DNA from: a virus
Strand: one strand, 5' to 3'
Virus record (IMG/VR): IMGVR_UViG_3300003877_000008
Location: 1-31,953 of that record
Length of the DNA: 31,953 bases
This document shows positions 8,792-17,435 of the stretch, piece after piece (position 1 is the stretch's first letter; every line of letters begins with the position of its first letter). Both the position numbers and the translations under genes were made by a program. Under the pieces are notes generated by a model. That model ran no database searches. It saw only the letters and a program-made list of their open reading frames with translations, and was not told where the DNA came from.

Positions 8792-8947
8792 ATGCCAAAA
8801 GTAGCGATTCCGTTTTACTGTATTAAAACAAAAAAAAATTACAAAAAAGGAGATGAGTACAAAGGAAAAAGAAAAGACTTAGACCATTTAATGGAAGGAT
8901 ATAAAATACCTGTAACACAGGAGGGTAATAAACTTGAAATAAAATAA
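8792..8947 (+). CDS. Small protein between capsid and connector, 51 aa
   Basis: A short ORF starts MPKVAIPFYC and is highly basic in the middle (a KKNYKKGDEYKGKRKD segment). No cysteine pair or membrane segment is present. Small beta-rich proteins of about 50 residues in this exact slot are common in Bacteroidetes siphophages and may decorate the head or act as joiners; here the role is inferred from position only. It begins 60 bases after the terminator and ends six bases before the connector start. No Shine-Dalgarno is present. Confidence 0.7.
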   Translation: MPKVAIPFYCIKTKKNYKKGDEYKGKRKDLDHLMEGYKIPVTQEGNKLEIK

Positions 8948-8953
8948 GAATAA

Positions 8954-9421
8954 ATGGCTTATATTGATGTTATAACATTAGCGAGTGCAAAAACTTATTT
9001 AAGAGTAGACACTGATTTAACGGATGATGATGCTTTGATAACTACAATGTTAGAGGCATCTTTGTCTTATATTGAAAGATGTACTAATATCTTTGTTTAC
9101 GCTAGAGATGTAGTACATTTAATGGTGGATGGACGTGTAACCGTTTATGATTATCCTATTAATAGTATTATAGACCCTGCAACAGACGTTTCAGAAGATA
9201 ATTTAGCGAACAGAACAAATTATCTATATGGTAACATTACAACAGAATTAACGTTGAATGTAGGTTATGTAACACCGTCAGACGTACCAAAAGAGTTGTT
9301 ACTTGTTGCTTATGAAATTTTAGATATTTATTACTATGGCAAAGAAACAGGTAAAACTGTAAACGACTTGTCTGCTTATTCTAAAGATGTTTTAAATAAT
9401 TATAGACGATTTACGATTTGA
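8954..9421 (+). CDS. Head-tail connector, gp6-like (gp15/gp6 family)
   Basis: This adaptor binds the portal and forms the first ring of the head-tail neck. It has the typical gp6-like architecture: an N-terminal helix starting with ITLASAKTYLRVD, a DDDALI segment, a SLSYIERCTN helix, then beta strands and a C-terminal helical part with DVPKELLLVAYEILDIYYYG. At 155 aa it is in the expected size range. The ATG stands six bases after the small ORF. Its TGA stop overlaps the TTG of the next gene (TTGA), so the two are probably coupled. Confidence 0.85.
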   Translation: MAYIDVITLASAKTYLRVDTDLTDDDALITTMLEASLSYIERCTNIFVYARDVVHLMVDGRVTVYDYPINSIIDPATDVSEDNLANRTNYLYGNITTELTLNVGYVTPSDVPKELLLVAYEILDIYYYGKETGKTVNDLSAYSKDVLNNYRRFTI

Positions 9422-9753
9422 GAGCAAGAGAATATACAAAGAGAATTAAAATTTATAAAGACGTAACAACGTCAGATAATTTTGGTGGGAATATTAATTC
9501 AGACACACCGACTTTAGTTCTTGATACTTGGGCTAATATTAAAACTTTAAAATCAGCAAGTGTTTCAGTAGATTTAGGTTTAATTTCGACTGAAAACAAT
9601 ATAATTATCAAAATTAGAAACAGAGCAAATACAGAGATAAAACCTAATGCTATGTGGTTAACGTATCGAGGTGATAAATATTCTATTAAAACAACTCCAA
9701 CTAACTTAGATTTTAAAGACAATATAGTTATGTTTATATGCACTAAGATATGA
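9418..9753 (+). CDS. Head closure / head-tail adaptor (SPP1 gp16-like)
   Basis: This small beta-barrel protein forms the stopper ring that holds DNA in the filled head. The family pattern is visible: an N-terminal REYTKRIKIYK strand, a DNFGG turn, WANIK after about residue 38, and a closing WLTYRGDKYSI strand pair. The 111-aa length fits. The start is TTG, overlapping the upstream stop by four bases. An ATG is absent nearby, so the TTG is supported by overlap and length. The stop overlaps the next ATG by four bases. Confidence 0.83.
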   Translation: MRAREYTKRIKIYKDVTTSDNFGGNINSDTPTLVLDTWANIKTLKSASVSVDLGLISTENNIIIKIRNRANTEIKPNAMWLTYRGDKYSIKTTPTNLDFKDNIVMFICTKI

Positions 9754-10205
9754 AGTTGCGTGTTAATATAAAAAATACGACTAAAGTACTTAAGAAGTTT
9801 GATGAATTTGGTTATGAAGGAATTGAGCAATTTAAAGCTATAACAAAGTTCAAAGCACAAGAGATTGAGTACAAAGCAAAAACTAATGCAGCTATTAATA
9901 AAATCTGGGATATGGGTAAGTTAATTCAAGGTATACGCAACTACCCAGTAAACGAAAAAGGTTTAGCTTATTTTATAAAAGCAACAGAGCCGTATTCAGC
10001 TTATCACGAATTTGGAACAGGAACAAAAGTTGAGATACCAGATGGTTGGGGTGATATAGCTCGACAATTTAAAGGAAAAGGAATTAAAGAAATAAATATA
10101 CAAGCTAGACCATTTTTATACCCAGCATTTAAAGATGGTGGTAAAAACTATATTAATGATTTGAATAGCGCACTAAAAAAATTAACAAAAAAATTTAATA
10201 GATAA
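9750..10205 (+). CDS. HK97 gp10-like head-tail joining protein
   Basis: This neck protein of the HK97 gp10 family (tail completion) sits between connector and tail terminator. Its hallmark YHEFGTGTKVEIPDGW is present near residue 87, and QARPFLYPAF near residue 113 gives the family's conserved C-terminal block. At 151 aa the length is typical. It overlaps both neighbours by one to four bases, which indicates tight co-translation within the neck cassette. Confidence 0.87.
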   Translation: MKLRVNIKNTTKVLKKFDEFGYEGIEQFKAITKFKAQEIEYKAKTNAAINKIWDMGKLIQGIRNYPVNEKGLAYFIKATEPYSAYHEFGTGTKVEIPDGWGDIARQFKGKGIKEINIQARPFLYPAFKDGGKNYINDLNSALKKLTKKFNR

Positions 10206-10480
10206 TGGCAAAAAAAATTGAAATTTTAGGAAACTCTCTTACAGTAACAGATACAGTTTCTGGGTTAACAGACATTGTACAACCAAAAAAAGATACTTGG
10301 TATATAGATACTGATTTAAAAAACGGCATTGTTAAATTTAGGTCAATAGCTGGATTCTCTGAAAGTAGAGAGGAAAGTATATACCCTACGTTTACATTAG
10401 CAGAATCCGTAGATAGCGCTTTGGTTGCTTTTACAGAAACTACTTTAAGAACGTTTATAACAACTAATTTAGGAGCGTAA
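10205..10480 (+). CDS. Hypothetical structural-region protein, 91 aa
   Basis: No named family is recognised. The protein is beta-rich with TDTVSGLTDIVQ and DTWYIDTDLKNGIVKF segments and has no membrane segment. It lies between two neck genes with a one-base overlap upstream and no gap downstream. A structural role in the neck or tail completion is therefore likely, but this is inferred from synteny. Similar small proteins occupy the same place in other Bacteroidetes siphophages. Confidence 0.7.
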   Translation: MAKKIEILGNSLTVTDTVSGLTDIVQPKKDTWYIDTDLKNGIVKFRSIAGFSESREESIYPTFTLAESVDSALVAFTETTLRTFITTNLGA

Positions 10481-10915
10481 ATGAATAAAGCACTACCAGA
10501 TAAATGGGTAAGACGGGCTATAAGCAACGCTATAAATGGTATGGTGGTTGATGGAGTTGTAATCAAAGTTTATGATTATAGAGCAACTGGTGTTGATGTT
10601 AGCGATTATTATGTACTTATGACGGTTCAAAGCAATGAGGTGGATAAAAATAATAAATGTGAGTATTTTTGGGATTCTGAAATACTTTTAGATATTGTTG
10701 TAAAATATTTAAGACCCGGGAATATAGGTAGTCGATTGTTTGCAGATAATATCTTGGATTCTGTAAGAACTAACTTACTAAATTTTCAATTAGATGTTGC
10801 GAGTAATTTAGAAGTTATAAATCAGTCTTTTTCATTTCCTAATGACTTAAATTTTGTTAGCGACAGTGAGATTGTATTTAGGAAATTTCTAAGATTGAAA
10901 TTAAAAATCAAATAA
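10481..10915 (+). CDS. Probable tail terminator / tail completion protein
   Basis: This has the size (144 aa) and position of the gp17/gpU-like tail terminator that caps the tail tube and docks it to the head. It has a characteristic alternating pattern: an N-terminal helix with WVRRAISNAI, a DYYVLMTVQSNE strand, WDSEILLDIVVKYLR, a helix with LFADNILDSVRTNLL, and closing strands. That fits a DUF3168-like fold. No catalytic motif is expected. It begins immediately after the preceding stop. Identity rests on order and fold pattern rather than on a strong motif. Confidence 0.65.
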   Translation: MNKALPDKWVRRAISNAINGMVVDGVVIKVYDYRATGVDVSDYYVLMTVQSNEVDKNNKCEYFWDSEILLDIVVKYLRPGNIGSRLFADNILDSVRTNLLNFQLDVASNLEVINQSFSFPNDLNFVSDSEIVFRKFLRLKLKIK

Positions 10916-10963
10916 GATAAATTTTATTATCTTTACAAATATAAACTTTAAAAAACTATTAAA

Positions 10964-11407
10964 ATGTCTAACTTTATAAAAGGGGAGGGTTTAATATTAT
11001 ACATTTGGGATACCACTGTATATAAACCAATAGCGTGTTTAACTTCAAACACATTAAGCAGAACTAAAGCGATAATAGAAGCACAAACTAAATGCGACCC
11101 CGGAGTTGTAATTAGAAAAGGTGGTACGAAATCATACGAATTAACGTTTGAAGGTAAATATATTGACACATCTTCTGTTGGTGCTGAAACAACAAAAGCG
11201 TCTCACGATACATTAATGGGTATATTCGATATAGATGCTGAACAAACTTGGAAATTAGATACTGGATTAACAGATACACCAGCTTATTACGGTACAGCTA
11301 TATTTAACGGGTTAGATATGACGGCTGGTTCTGGTGATGAGTTCACTGAATTTAGTGGAACTATGTCAGGTTCTGGTAATATAGTAACTGTTGACCCTAA
11401 AGTATAA
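10964..11407 (+). CDS. Major tail tube protein
   Basis: This is the subunit of the flexible tail tube, of the TP901-1/lambda gpV type. The opening NFIKGEGLILYIWDTTVYKPIACLTS has its closest relative inside this window, the protein at 15673-16155. The central block KGGTKSYELTFEGKYID and the C-terminal GTMSGSGNIVTVDP are typical of the tube beta-sandwich. It is the first gene of the tail cluster and is immediately followed by the chaperone frames. A TATCTTTA box at 10928-10935 in the 48-base gap could serve as a promoter. The role is confident; the assignment of which paralog is the main tube rests on position. Confidence 0.85.
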   Translation: MSNFIKGEGLILYIWDTTVYKPIACLTSNTLSRTKAIIEAQTKCDPGVVIRKGGTKSYELTFEGKYIDTSSVGAETTKASHDTLMGIFDIDAEQTWKLDTGLTDTPAYYGTAIFNGLDMTAGSGDEFTEFSGTMSGSGNIVTVDPKV

Positions 11408-11426
11408 TTTAAAACCTAATTAATAT

Positions 11427-11783
11427 ATGAAATCAATAACGATAGAATTTGATGGTAAAAATATAGATTTTTACTTCGGTCTTGGATTTTTAGGAGAAGT
11501 ATTGGAAGCAACAGGTTTAGATGTTGATGACTTAGCATTAAAACTAAATCAAAATCCATATAAAATTGTACCGTTAATGATGTATAACTCTATATCTTGG
11601 GGTTATATAGTACAGAATGAGATTATACCATTTACGCTTATTGAGATAATTGAAATGGTAGAAAAAGAAGGCGGTATAACTTCTGAAAACGTACAAAGGT
11701 ATCTAAAAGCATTTACTAAATCACTTACTAAAGATGTGCCAAAAGATGATAGTAAGAAATCAAATAGTCCAAAAAAAAAATAG
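11427..11783 (+). CDS. Tail assembly chaperone, upstream frame (gpG-like)
   Basis: This is the short form of the tail assembly chaperone that coats the tape measure during tube assembly. It is 118 aa, with an N-terminal beta strand (ITIEFDGKNIDFYFG), a LGFLGEVLEATG helix and a lysine-rich end. The C-terminus sits on a 10-A run (11771-11780) directly before TAG. A -1 slip there carries ribosomes into the next ORF. The arrangement (tube, G, GT, tape measure) is the canonical tail order, so the call rests on synteny and on the slippery site. Confidence 0.82.
   Translation: MKSITIEFDGKNIDFYFGLGFLGEVLEATGLDVDDLALKLNQNPYKIVPLMMYNSISWGYIVQNEIIPFTLIEIIEMVEKEGGITSENVQRYLKAFTKSLTKDVPKDDSKKSNSPKKK
11771..11783 (+). 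other. Programmed -1 frameshift slippery site (A10 before TAG)
   Basis: Ten consecutive A residues at 11771-11780 are followed at once by the TAG stop of the upstream frame (11781-11783). Slipping back one base makes the next codon ATA at 11780. The downstream frame is then open through IDWAKDVIS into the ATG at 11807, giving a fused GT protein. Transcriptional slippage on the homopolymer could give the same product. Confidence 0.82.
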
Positions 11784-11806
11784 ATTGGGCTAAAGACGTT
11801 ATTTCT

Positions 11807-12115
11807 ATGGCTATAAGTGAGTTAAACTGCCCGAGTTTAGAGTATGTATATTCTATGACTTGGGCAGAGTTTTTAATAAGATTGTACGCTTATAAAAGAA
11901 GAGAAAAAAAAGCGTGGTTTAAAGTTCGTGAAATAGCTTGGTATAGTTTAATTGGTTCACACGTTGACCCGAAGAAAATACCTAAAGACAAAGAAAAATT
12001 TATAAGATTAGAAAATAAAAATACAACGACAGATCTTATTAAAGAAAGAATAAAAGAGGCGCAAAGAAAGTATTTTAAAGAGATAGAAAAACAATCTAAA
12101 GATGTCAAAGGATAA
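11807..12115 (+). CDS. Tail assembly chaperone, downstream (T) frame, made by frameshift
   Basis: This is the C-terminal part of the GT-type fusion chaperone. The frame is already open from 11780 (IDWAKDVIS precedes the ATG), so a separate start is not required. The nominal ATG at 11807 is best read as an internal methionine. The 102 residues from there are basic and include an ELNCPSLEYVYSMTWAEFLIRL helix and a KRREKKAWFKVREIAWYS segment, as in other T domains that contact the tape measure. It overlaps the tape measure start by 14 bases. Independent initiation at 11807 cannot be excluded. Confidence 0.75.
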   Translation: MAISELNCPSLEYVYSMTWAEFLIRLYAYKRREKKAWFKVREIAWYSLIGSHVDPKKIPKDKEKFIRLENKNTTTDLIKERIKEAQRKYFKEIEKQSKDVKG

Positions 12116-13760
12116 CGAATTAAATGTTAAAATAGGAGCTGATAATAGTGATCTAAAACAAGCATTAGATGATAGTACTAAGTCGATAAAGAAGTTTGGT
12201 GACGAAACAAATAAATCTGGTGAAAACACTAAAGGTTTAAGCGATTCATTAGGTAAAATAAAAACATCCACTAAAGATGCTATGGGCGCCCTCGATAAAG
12301 CTAGTGGCAGTTTAGCTGGAGTTAGTGGTAATTTCAAGAGTACATACACGGCTGTAAAAGGAGCGACAGCAGGGTTGTCAGAGTTTAAAGTAGCATTAGC
12401 AACAACAGGGATAGGTCTTGCCGTAATTGCATTAGGTTTGTTAGTAGAGAATTGGGATAGTGTTGAGAATGCTATGAGCGCCACATATTCAGAACTTAAA
12501 AAAATAAATGATGAGTTAAAGAGATTAGGTGATAATTTAGATATTTTAGATAGTGAAATAAGTTTAATACGAGAGCAAATAAAACTCCAAAAAAACTTAG
12601 GAAACAATACAGATGATTTAATTAAAAAAGAAAAAGAACTATTAGCTGTAAAATTACAAAAATTAGTAACTCAACGGACCCTGTATGCGAATCAAATAGA
12701 AGTGCTAAAACTTAGAGTCACAGAATTAACAATAACACAAAAATTAGCCAACTTAATAGCATTAGCACAAGGTTACCCACCTGTTTATATTATAAATGAA
12801 GATGCCGCAGGTAAGATAAAAGATGCAACTATAAATCTAAATAAAACAGATAAAGAAATTGTTAAAATATCTGGAACAGTAGCAAAACTAAACGGTGGTT
12901 TTGTGGAAACAACTAAAAAAGTAAAAGCGTTAAAACAAGCAGTTACCGCAACTTTCGGTTCTCAAAATTGGGCTAAACAAACTATTAGTTTTTTACAAGA
13001 CTTACAAGCAAATACAAAAGTAGGAACAGATGCTTGGCTTGGTTATCAAAAAGCAATCGAAAATGTCAAAAGAACACTTGGTGAGTTATCCGGTAGAGAA
13101 ATACAAGTACCAATACCTACTCAACAAAAAGGATATACCAAATTAGCAGGAAACCCGGGTGCAAATAACGATAATAAACAAATAGTAGATGACACAAAAA
13201 GTACATTATCAGATATAAGTCAATTAATGGTTGATTTTGATAGAGATACTAAAACATTAATAACTGGTTCGATAACAAATACATTTTCTCAACTAGGCGA
13301 AGCAATAGGAACTGCATTAGCAACAGGAGGTGATGTATTTTCAGCAATAGGTCAAACAATACTTGTAGGTATTGGTAATTTTCTAAAAGATTTAGGTAAA
13401 TTACTTATACAGTATGGGGTTGCCGCAGTAGCATATTCAACAGCATCTAAGGCTTTAACAAATCCATTAACTGCCGCCCCAGCAGGTTTAGCGTTGATTG
13501 CCGCTGGTGTTGTATTAACAGCAGTCGGTTCAGCAATAGGTACAATGGCACGGGGAGGTGCATCAAGTTCTTATGGCTCATCAAATGTTTCAGGTTCAGG
13601 AAGTGAATATTCTCCTGGTGTTCAAAGTAGAAGTTACGGTACTAGCAGAAGTGGTGGTGGTAATGTTATATTTGAAATAGCAGGTACAAAATTAATAGGT
13701 GTTATAAAAAATACTTTAGATAGAAACAGATCATTTGGAGGTAATTTAACTTTTGGATAA
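12102..13760 (+). CDS. Tape measure protein
   Basis: This sets tail length and is ejected with DNA. The order is typical: a Gly/Ser/Lys-rich N-terminal region with coiled-coil character (residues 10-90), a hydrophobic segment FKVALATTGIGLAVIALGLLV at about 95-115, a long charged coiled coil (125-190), a middle region, and a second hydrophobic block (about 405-475, with GIGNFLKDLGKLLIQYG and AAGVVLTAVGSAIG). The Ser/Gly-rich tail ends FGGNLTFG. At 552 aa it is short. With the usual ~1.5 angstrom per residue rule, the tail would be about 80 nm. It overlaps the T frame by 14 bases and the next gene by one. Confidence 0.85.
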   Translation: MSKDNELNVKIGADNSDLKQALDDSTKSIKKFGDETNKSGENTKGLSDSLGKIKTSTKDAMGALDKASGSLAGVSGNFKSTYTAVKGATAGLSEFKVALATTGIGLAVIALGLLVENWDSVENAMSATYSELKKINDELKRLGDNLDILDSEISLIREQIKLQKNLGNNTDDLIKKEKELLAVKLQKLVTQRTLYANQIEVLKLRVTELTITQKLANLIALAQGYPPVYIINEDAAGKIKDATINLNKTDKEIVKISGTVAKLNGGFVETTKKVKALKQAVTATFGSQNWAKQTISFLQDLQANTKVGTDAWLGYQKAIENVKRTLGELSGREIQVPIPTQQKGYTKLAGNPGANNDNKQIVDDTKSTLSDISQLMVDFDRDTKTLITGSITNTFSQLGEAIGTALATGGDVFSAIGQTILVGIGNFLKDLGKLLIQYGVAAVAYSTASKALTNPLTAAPAGLALIAAGVVLTAVGSAIGTMARGGASSSYGSSNVSGSGSEYSPGVQSRSYGTSRSGGGNVIFEIAGTKLIGVIKNTLDRNRSFGGNLTFG

Positions 13761-15649
13761 TGGCAGTAAAATACGAGATACAATATTACGATGTTAGAAA
13801 TATAATACACAAATGTTGGATTTATGATGATGATTATACGGGTTCTATTATAGAAGTTCAAGGAATAGTTTATGTGGATTATTCAAAAGCTGAAAATAAC
13901 TTAGAGAGTATAAGAGGTCAAGGTATAAAAGTTGAGTTAGAAGCAAATGAAAATCTTACTTATGACGATTTATATTCTGAAACAGAAAAAACATTTTTAG
14001 TTGAGTATTACAGAGATGAGGCAATAGTCTTTAAGGGGTGGTTAAACCCCGCTGGTTGGTATGAGGATTTTGTGAATAGTGATTGGTATATAAGTTTTGA
14101 TTGTGTTGATGGTTTAGGATATTTGAAAGATTTGAGTTTTGTAGAATCAACAGGGTTACCGATAACTGGGAGAATAACACAAGCACAAATATTATATAAA
14201 GCACTTAAAAGGACAGGAATAAGTAAAAATCTTGAAACTTCGATAAGTATTTATTACACAGGTTTAGCAACAACCGAATCTGTATTAGATAATGTTTATG
14301 TTATAGCAGAAAGGTATATAAAAGATGATGGAGAAACTATAATGTCTTGCGAGGACGTAATACGTGATATTATAGAGCCATACGGTGCTATTTTAACTAG
14401 TTTTGGAGATAAATGGTATATCTATAAACCAAACGAATTGTACTTAAATAGCAAGCTTATTTTCGATTCTCACGATTTAGACGGAGTTTTATTAAATAGA
14501 TACCCTATTGAGTTTGGTGTAGCACTAGGAAGTTCTGTTAATTTTTATTATCCACACCATATAAATTCAAATCAAAAAATTTCATTATTACCTAGTATTG
14601 GCGCTTATAGAATATCATATAAATATGGTTTAGTACAGTCTTTTTATGACAATACAGGTTTATGCTCAACAGATGGGACAACCATAAGCGATTGGGATAT
14701 TGTTGACAGTTCGTATTTAGAAACACTTATTGCTGGAGAATGTGGAATAAAATTACAAACAGGACTATTAGCGACACAAGTCGAGCAATTAAGAACACAA
14801 GCTATTACGGTTGGAAATTACACACCGATTAGAGTACAAATAAAATATAATTCAACAAAATTACCAAGTATTTTCTCTTCTGTTAGAATCCAATATAAAG
14901 TAATGGTTTCAGACAAAGTTATAACAGATGCAACGGGTAAAAAGTTTTATTTACAAAGTGATTTAAGTTGGGGTGCAGACGGAGTTGATTGGATTTTAAA
15001 TGATATTGATTTATACAAAGAAAATTTAGTAGATATAACAACGCCTACATTACCAGAAGATGTGACAGATACAGCGTATTTATACGTATCAATTTACAAT
15101 CCTAATGAGTGGCCAACATCTTACGGAACGACAGGAACATTAGTAAATATAACAAACGTAAAAGTATCTCCAGATGACAGCAATACAGGACAAATAATTG
15201 AAGGAGAGTTTCACACATTTGAAAGAACTACAAAACCATCTGCAAGAGTTAAAGATGTTAGAGTAGTTGCAACAGGTGATAATGATACGGATTTATACGA
15301 AGGAACTTTATATAAAACAGATGCAGTAACACCCACAAAAACTTGGAATAGAAATGGATTTACAGAAGAGAAACCTATACTACAAATAATGGGTGAGGAA
15401 ACTATGAGAATGTTTCAAAAACCTACAAAGATTTTTAGTGGAGATATATTTGGATATATCAGTTATTTAAGCGTTATAACTATAAACAATATTAATGCAA
15501 TGTTTATGATTTTAGAGTATAGTTACAACACGAAAAATAATATTATTTCTTTAACTTTACAACAGATATTAGGTGATGAATTAAATGATATTGATTATGA
15601 GGAAACTCCGGATTATGGTAAAACAGTAAAACCAACAATTAAAGGTTAA
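13760..15649 (+). CDS. Large tail-tip / distal tail protein
   Basis: This is a 629-aa protein directly after the tape measure, the slot of Dit/Tal-type tip proteins that close the tube and organise receptor-binding proteins. The N-terminal ~170 residues are beta-rich (MAVKYEIQYYDV, then FKGWLNPAGWYED and WYISFDCVDGLGYLKDL). Helical and beta modules follow, including an INNINAMFMILEYSYNTKNN segment near the end. The sequence type is familiar from Bacteroidetes siphophages as a tail protein of unknown detailed fold. No enzymatic motif was seen. Start and stop are tight against neighbours: a one-base overlap upstream and 23 bases before the next gene. Confidence 0.72.
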   Translation: MAVKYEIQYYDVRNIIHKCWIYDDDYTGSIIEVQGIVYVDYSKAENNLESIRGQGIKVELEANENLTYDDLYSETEKTFLVEYYRDEAIVFKGWLNPAGWYEDFVNSDWYISFDCVDGLGYLKDLSFVESTGLPITGRITQAQILYKALKRTGISKNLETSISIYYTGLATTESVLDNVYVIAERYIKDDGETIMSCEDVIRDIIEPYGAILTSFGDKWYIYKPNELYLNSKLIFDSHDLDGVLLNRYPIEFGVALGSSVNFYYPHHINSNQKISLLPSIGAYRISYKYGLVQSFYDNTGLCSTDGTTISDWDIVDSSYLETLIAGECGIKLQTGLLATQVEQLRTQAITVGNYTPIRVQIKYNSTKLPSIFSSVRIQYKVMVSDKVITDATGKKFYLQSDLSWGADGVDWILNDIDLYKENLVDITTPTLPEDVTDTAYLYVSIYNPNEWPTSYGTTGTLVNITNVKVSPDDSNTGQIIEGEFHTFERTTKPSARVKDVRVVATGDNDTDLYEGTLYKTDAVTPTKTWNRNGFTEEKPILQIMGEETMRMFQKPTKIFSGDIFGYISYLSVITINNINAMFMILEYSYNTKNNIISLTLQQILGDELNDIDYEETPDYGKTVKPTIKG

Positions 15650-15660
15650 AAAATTATTAG

Positions 15661-15668
15661 TAAATTTG
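15661..15668 (+). promoter_or_regulatory. Possible -7 promoter box
   Basis: TAAATTTG matches the Bacteroidetes -7 consensus TAnnTTTG and lies five bases before the ATG at 15673. No convincing TTTG at -33 is visible. If functional it would give a leaderless or nearly leaderless transcript for the tail-tip and fibre genes. Confidence 0.25.
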
Positions 15669-15672
15669 AGAT

Positions 15673-16155
15673 ATGAGTTTTATAAATGGTACAGATAGAT
15701 TAATTTATATTTTGCGAGATAGTACTTGGTTTCCAATCGGGTGTTTGTCAAGCGATAATTTTAGTGAGGATATGGAAATGACACCGACAACGACAAGAGA
15801 TAACTCAAACGGTTGGCGGACTTCTATACCTACTACACAGGGTTATAGTTTATCTTTTAGTGGTTTATTATTTGATGAATATATTGGCACAGCAAAAATT
15901 TCTTATTATGAATTAGTAGTTTATAAAAGATACAAGCAATTAGTAAGCTGGAGAATGGACGATGGTTTAGGTGGTTATACATACGGACAAGGCTATATAA
16001 ATAATTTGAGTAACGTAGCAAGTATAGATTCTTATATCTCGTTTTCCTGTGAAATGGTAGGATATGGTGAGCCTTTAAATACGGAGTTAGAGGCATTATT
16101 AGTTGAAACAGGAAATTATGTTCTATTAGAAACAAATGGTAAAATAATATTATAA
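15673..16155 (+). CDS. Second tube-like tail protein (paralog of the major tail protein)
   Basis: This 160-aa protein aligns by eye with the tail tube protein at 10964-11407. The N-terminus has FINGTDRLIYILRDSTWFPIGCLSS against FIKGEGLILYIWDTTVYKPIACLTS. A GYSLSFSGLLFD strand matches SYELTFEGKYID, and a SFSCEMVGYGE segment matches the FSGTMSGSGN region. It sits among the tip genes, not with the tube, so it is probably a specialised ring at the tail tip or an extra tip subunit. The role is inferred from paralogy and position. It overlaps the next gene by one base. Confidence 0.72.
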   Translation: MSFINGTDRLIYILRDSTWFPIGCLSSDNFSEDMEMTPTTTRDNSNGWRTSIPTTQGYSLSFSGLLFDEYIGTAKISYYELVVYKRYKQLVSWRMDDGLGGYTYGQGYINNLSNVASIDSYISFSCEMVGYGEPLNTELEALLVETGNYVLLETNGKIIL

Positions 16156-17435
16156 TGGGAGTAGATAAAAAATTATCACAATTAACGTTGGTAGAAGTAG
16201 CAGAATCTACCGATTTATTGTATATAGTTAAAGATGTTAGTGGTGTAAGTACGAGTTACGGAATAGCAGTAAGTAATATAATAAAAAACACTATTACAGG
16301 TTTAAATAGAATAATTAGCGGACAAGTTATTTGGAGTGGTTCTGGTTATACATTTCAAAGTGTAAATCTTGTATATGAACTAGATAGTGTTATTTATATA
16401 AGTAACGGAGAATCAGTTACATTAACAACACCAGATGCTACAAATGACAGATTAGATGTAATAGTAGTCACAGTCTTAGGATTAAGTTTTGTTACGGGAA
16501 CGCCAAGTGCGACACCGTTAGAACCAAGTATAGATGAGCAGACAGAAATAAAAACAAATCTGGTTTTAGTGAGTGCCTCTTCAACTGCGCCATCGGAAGT
16601 TACCTTAGAGTTAATCTATGATGAGAATGCCCAAATATTAGGTGGTGAATGGGACACTAGTACAAACGCAAGTACTCGAATAAATCTAGCAAATACACTA
16701 ACACCTATAAATCTAACAAAAGATATTTTAATAGATACTCCTTTATTTTACGATGAGATTAGCTTTGTAGCCCCATTAGGAATTACGGTAGCTGATTTTA
16801 ACAACATTAAATTTAAAGTTAAAAGTTTATCAGAATGGGCTATAAAAGACAGAATAAATGTTGAATTTTGGAATTTAGGAGTGAGAATAGGATTGTATAG
16901 TATTGATAAAACTAAATTTAATACAGCTGATTTAACAACCATTCAAGAGTTATATGTATTTGATACCGATGTGTCGTTTACAGAAACAAGATTCGATGAG
17001 ATTAAATTAGTAATTAATACAGATACAGTAAGCGGAACTGCCATCTTTATACATTTAGACGAATTTTATATACAATACGGCGCCTCAACAACAACTCCGA
17101 GTATAAATAGTGTTGGTTATGCAGAACTAAAAAGAGAATTAAAAGGAGTTGTAGATTTAGGAGATGTAAGTGGAACATTAACAATTGATTTTTCACAAGA
17201 TATAATTTATAAATTTAATATGACTGCCGATACTACATTAGCCTTTACAACAGGCAGTTTAGTAGCAGGAAAAAGTATTGAATTAATATATACAGGTAAT
17301 TTTATTTTAACACACCCAACAGGTTTTAAAGCAGACCAACTTACAGGTTTTGATGGTACACTTACAAATTACGAAACCATTTATTGTCCTGATGCAACAA
17401 CACCTATTTTTAAAGCAAGTATAGACCCACGATGA
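16155..17435 (+). CDS. Tail tip / fibre protein, probable host-recognition component
   Basis: A 426-aa, Ser/Thr-rich, beta-strand protein. The N-terminus (KKLSQLTLVEVAESTDLLYIVKD) matches the attachment segment seen at the start of many Bacteroidetes phage tip and fibre proteins, which anchors the fibre to the baseplate. The middle is variable. The C-terminus has a repeated strand pattern (GKSIELIYTGNFILTHPTG), typical of trimeric fibre or carbohydrate-binding ends. Its stop overlaps the LRR gene by four bases, suggesting the two proteins are made together. Host range function is inferred from position and composition; no enzymatic residues were recognised. Confidence 0.65.
   Translation: MGVDKKLSQLTLVEVAESTDLLYIVKDVSGVSTSYGIAVSNIIKNTITGLNRIISGQVIWSGSGYTFQSVNLVYELDSVIYISNGESVTLTTPDATNDRLDVIVVTVLGLSFVTGTPSATPLEPSIDEQTEIKTNLVLVSASSTAPSEVTLELIYDENAQILGGEWDTSTNASTRINLANTLTPINLTKDILIDTPLFYDEISFVAPLGITVADFNNIKFKVKSLSEWAIKDRINVEFWNLGVRIGLYSIDKTKFNTADLTTIQELYVFDTDVSFTETRFDEIKLVINTDTVSGTAIFIHLDEFYIQYGASTTTPSINSVGYAELKRELKGVVDLGDVSGTLTIDFSQDIIYKFNMTADTTLAFTTGSLVAGKSIELIYTGNFILTHPTGFKADQLTGFDGTLTNYETIYCPDATTPIFKASIDPR

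Noticed and set aside
12008-12607. 199-aa minus-strand ORF opposite the tape measure
   Set aside because: The translation is Ser/Leu/Phe-rich and mirrors the coiled-coil codons of the tape measure. It has no start context and no known domain.
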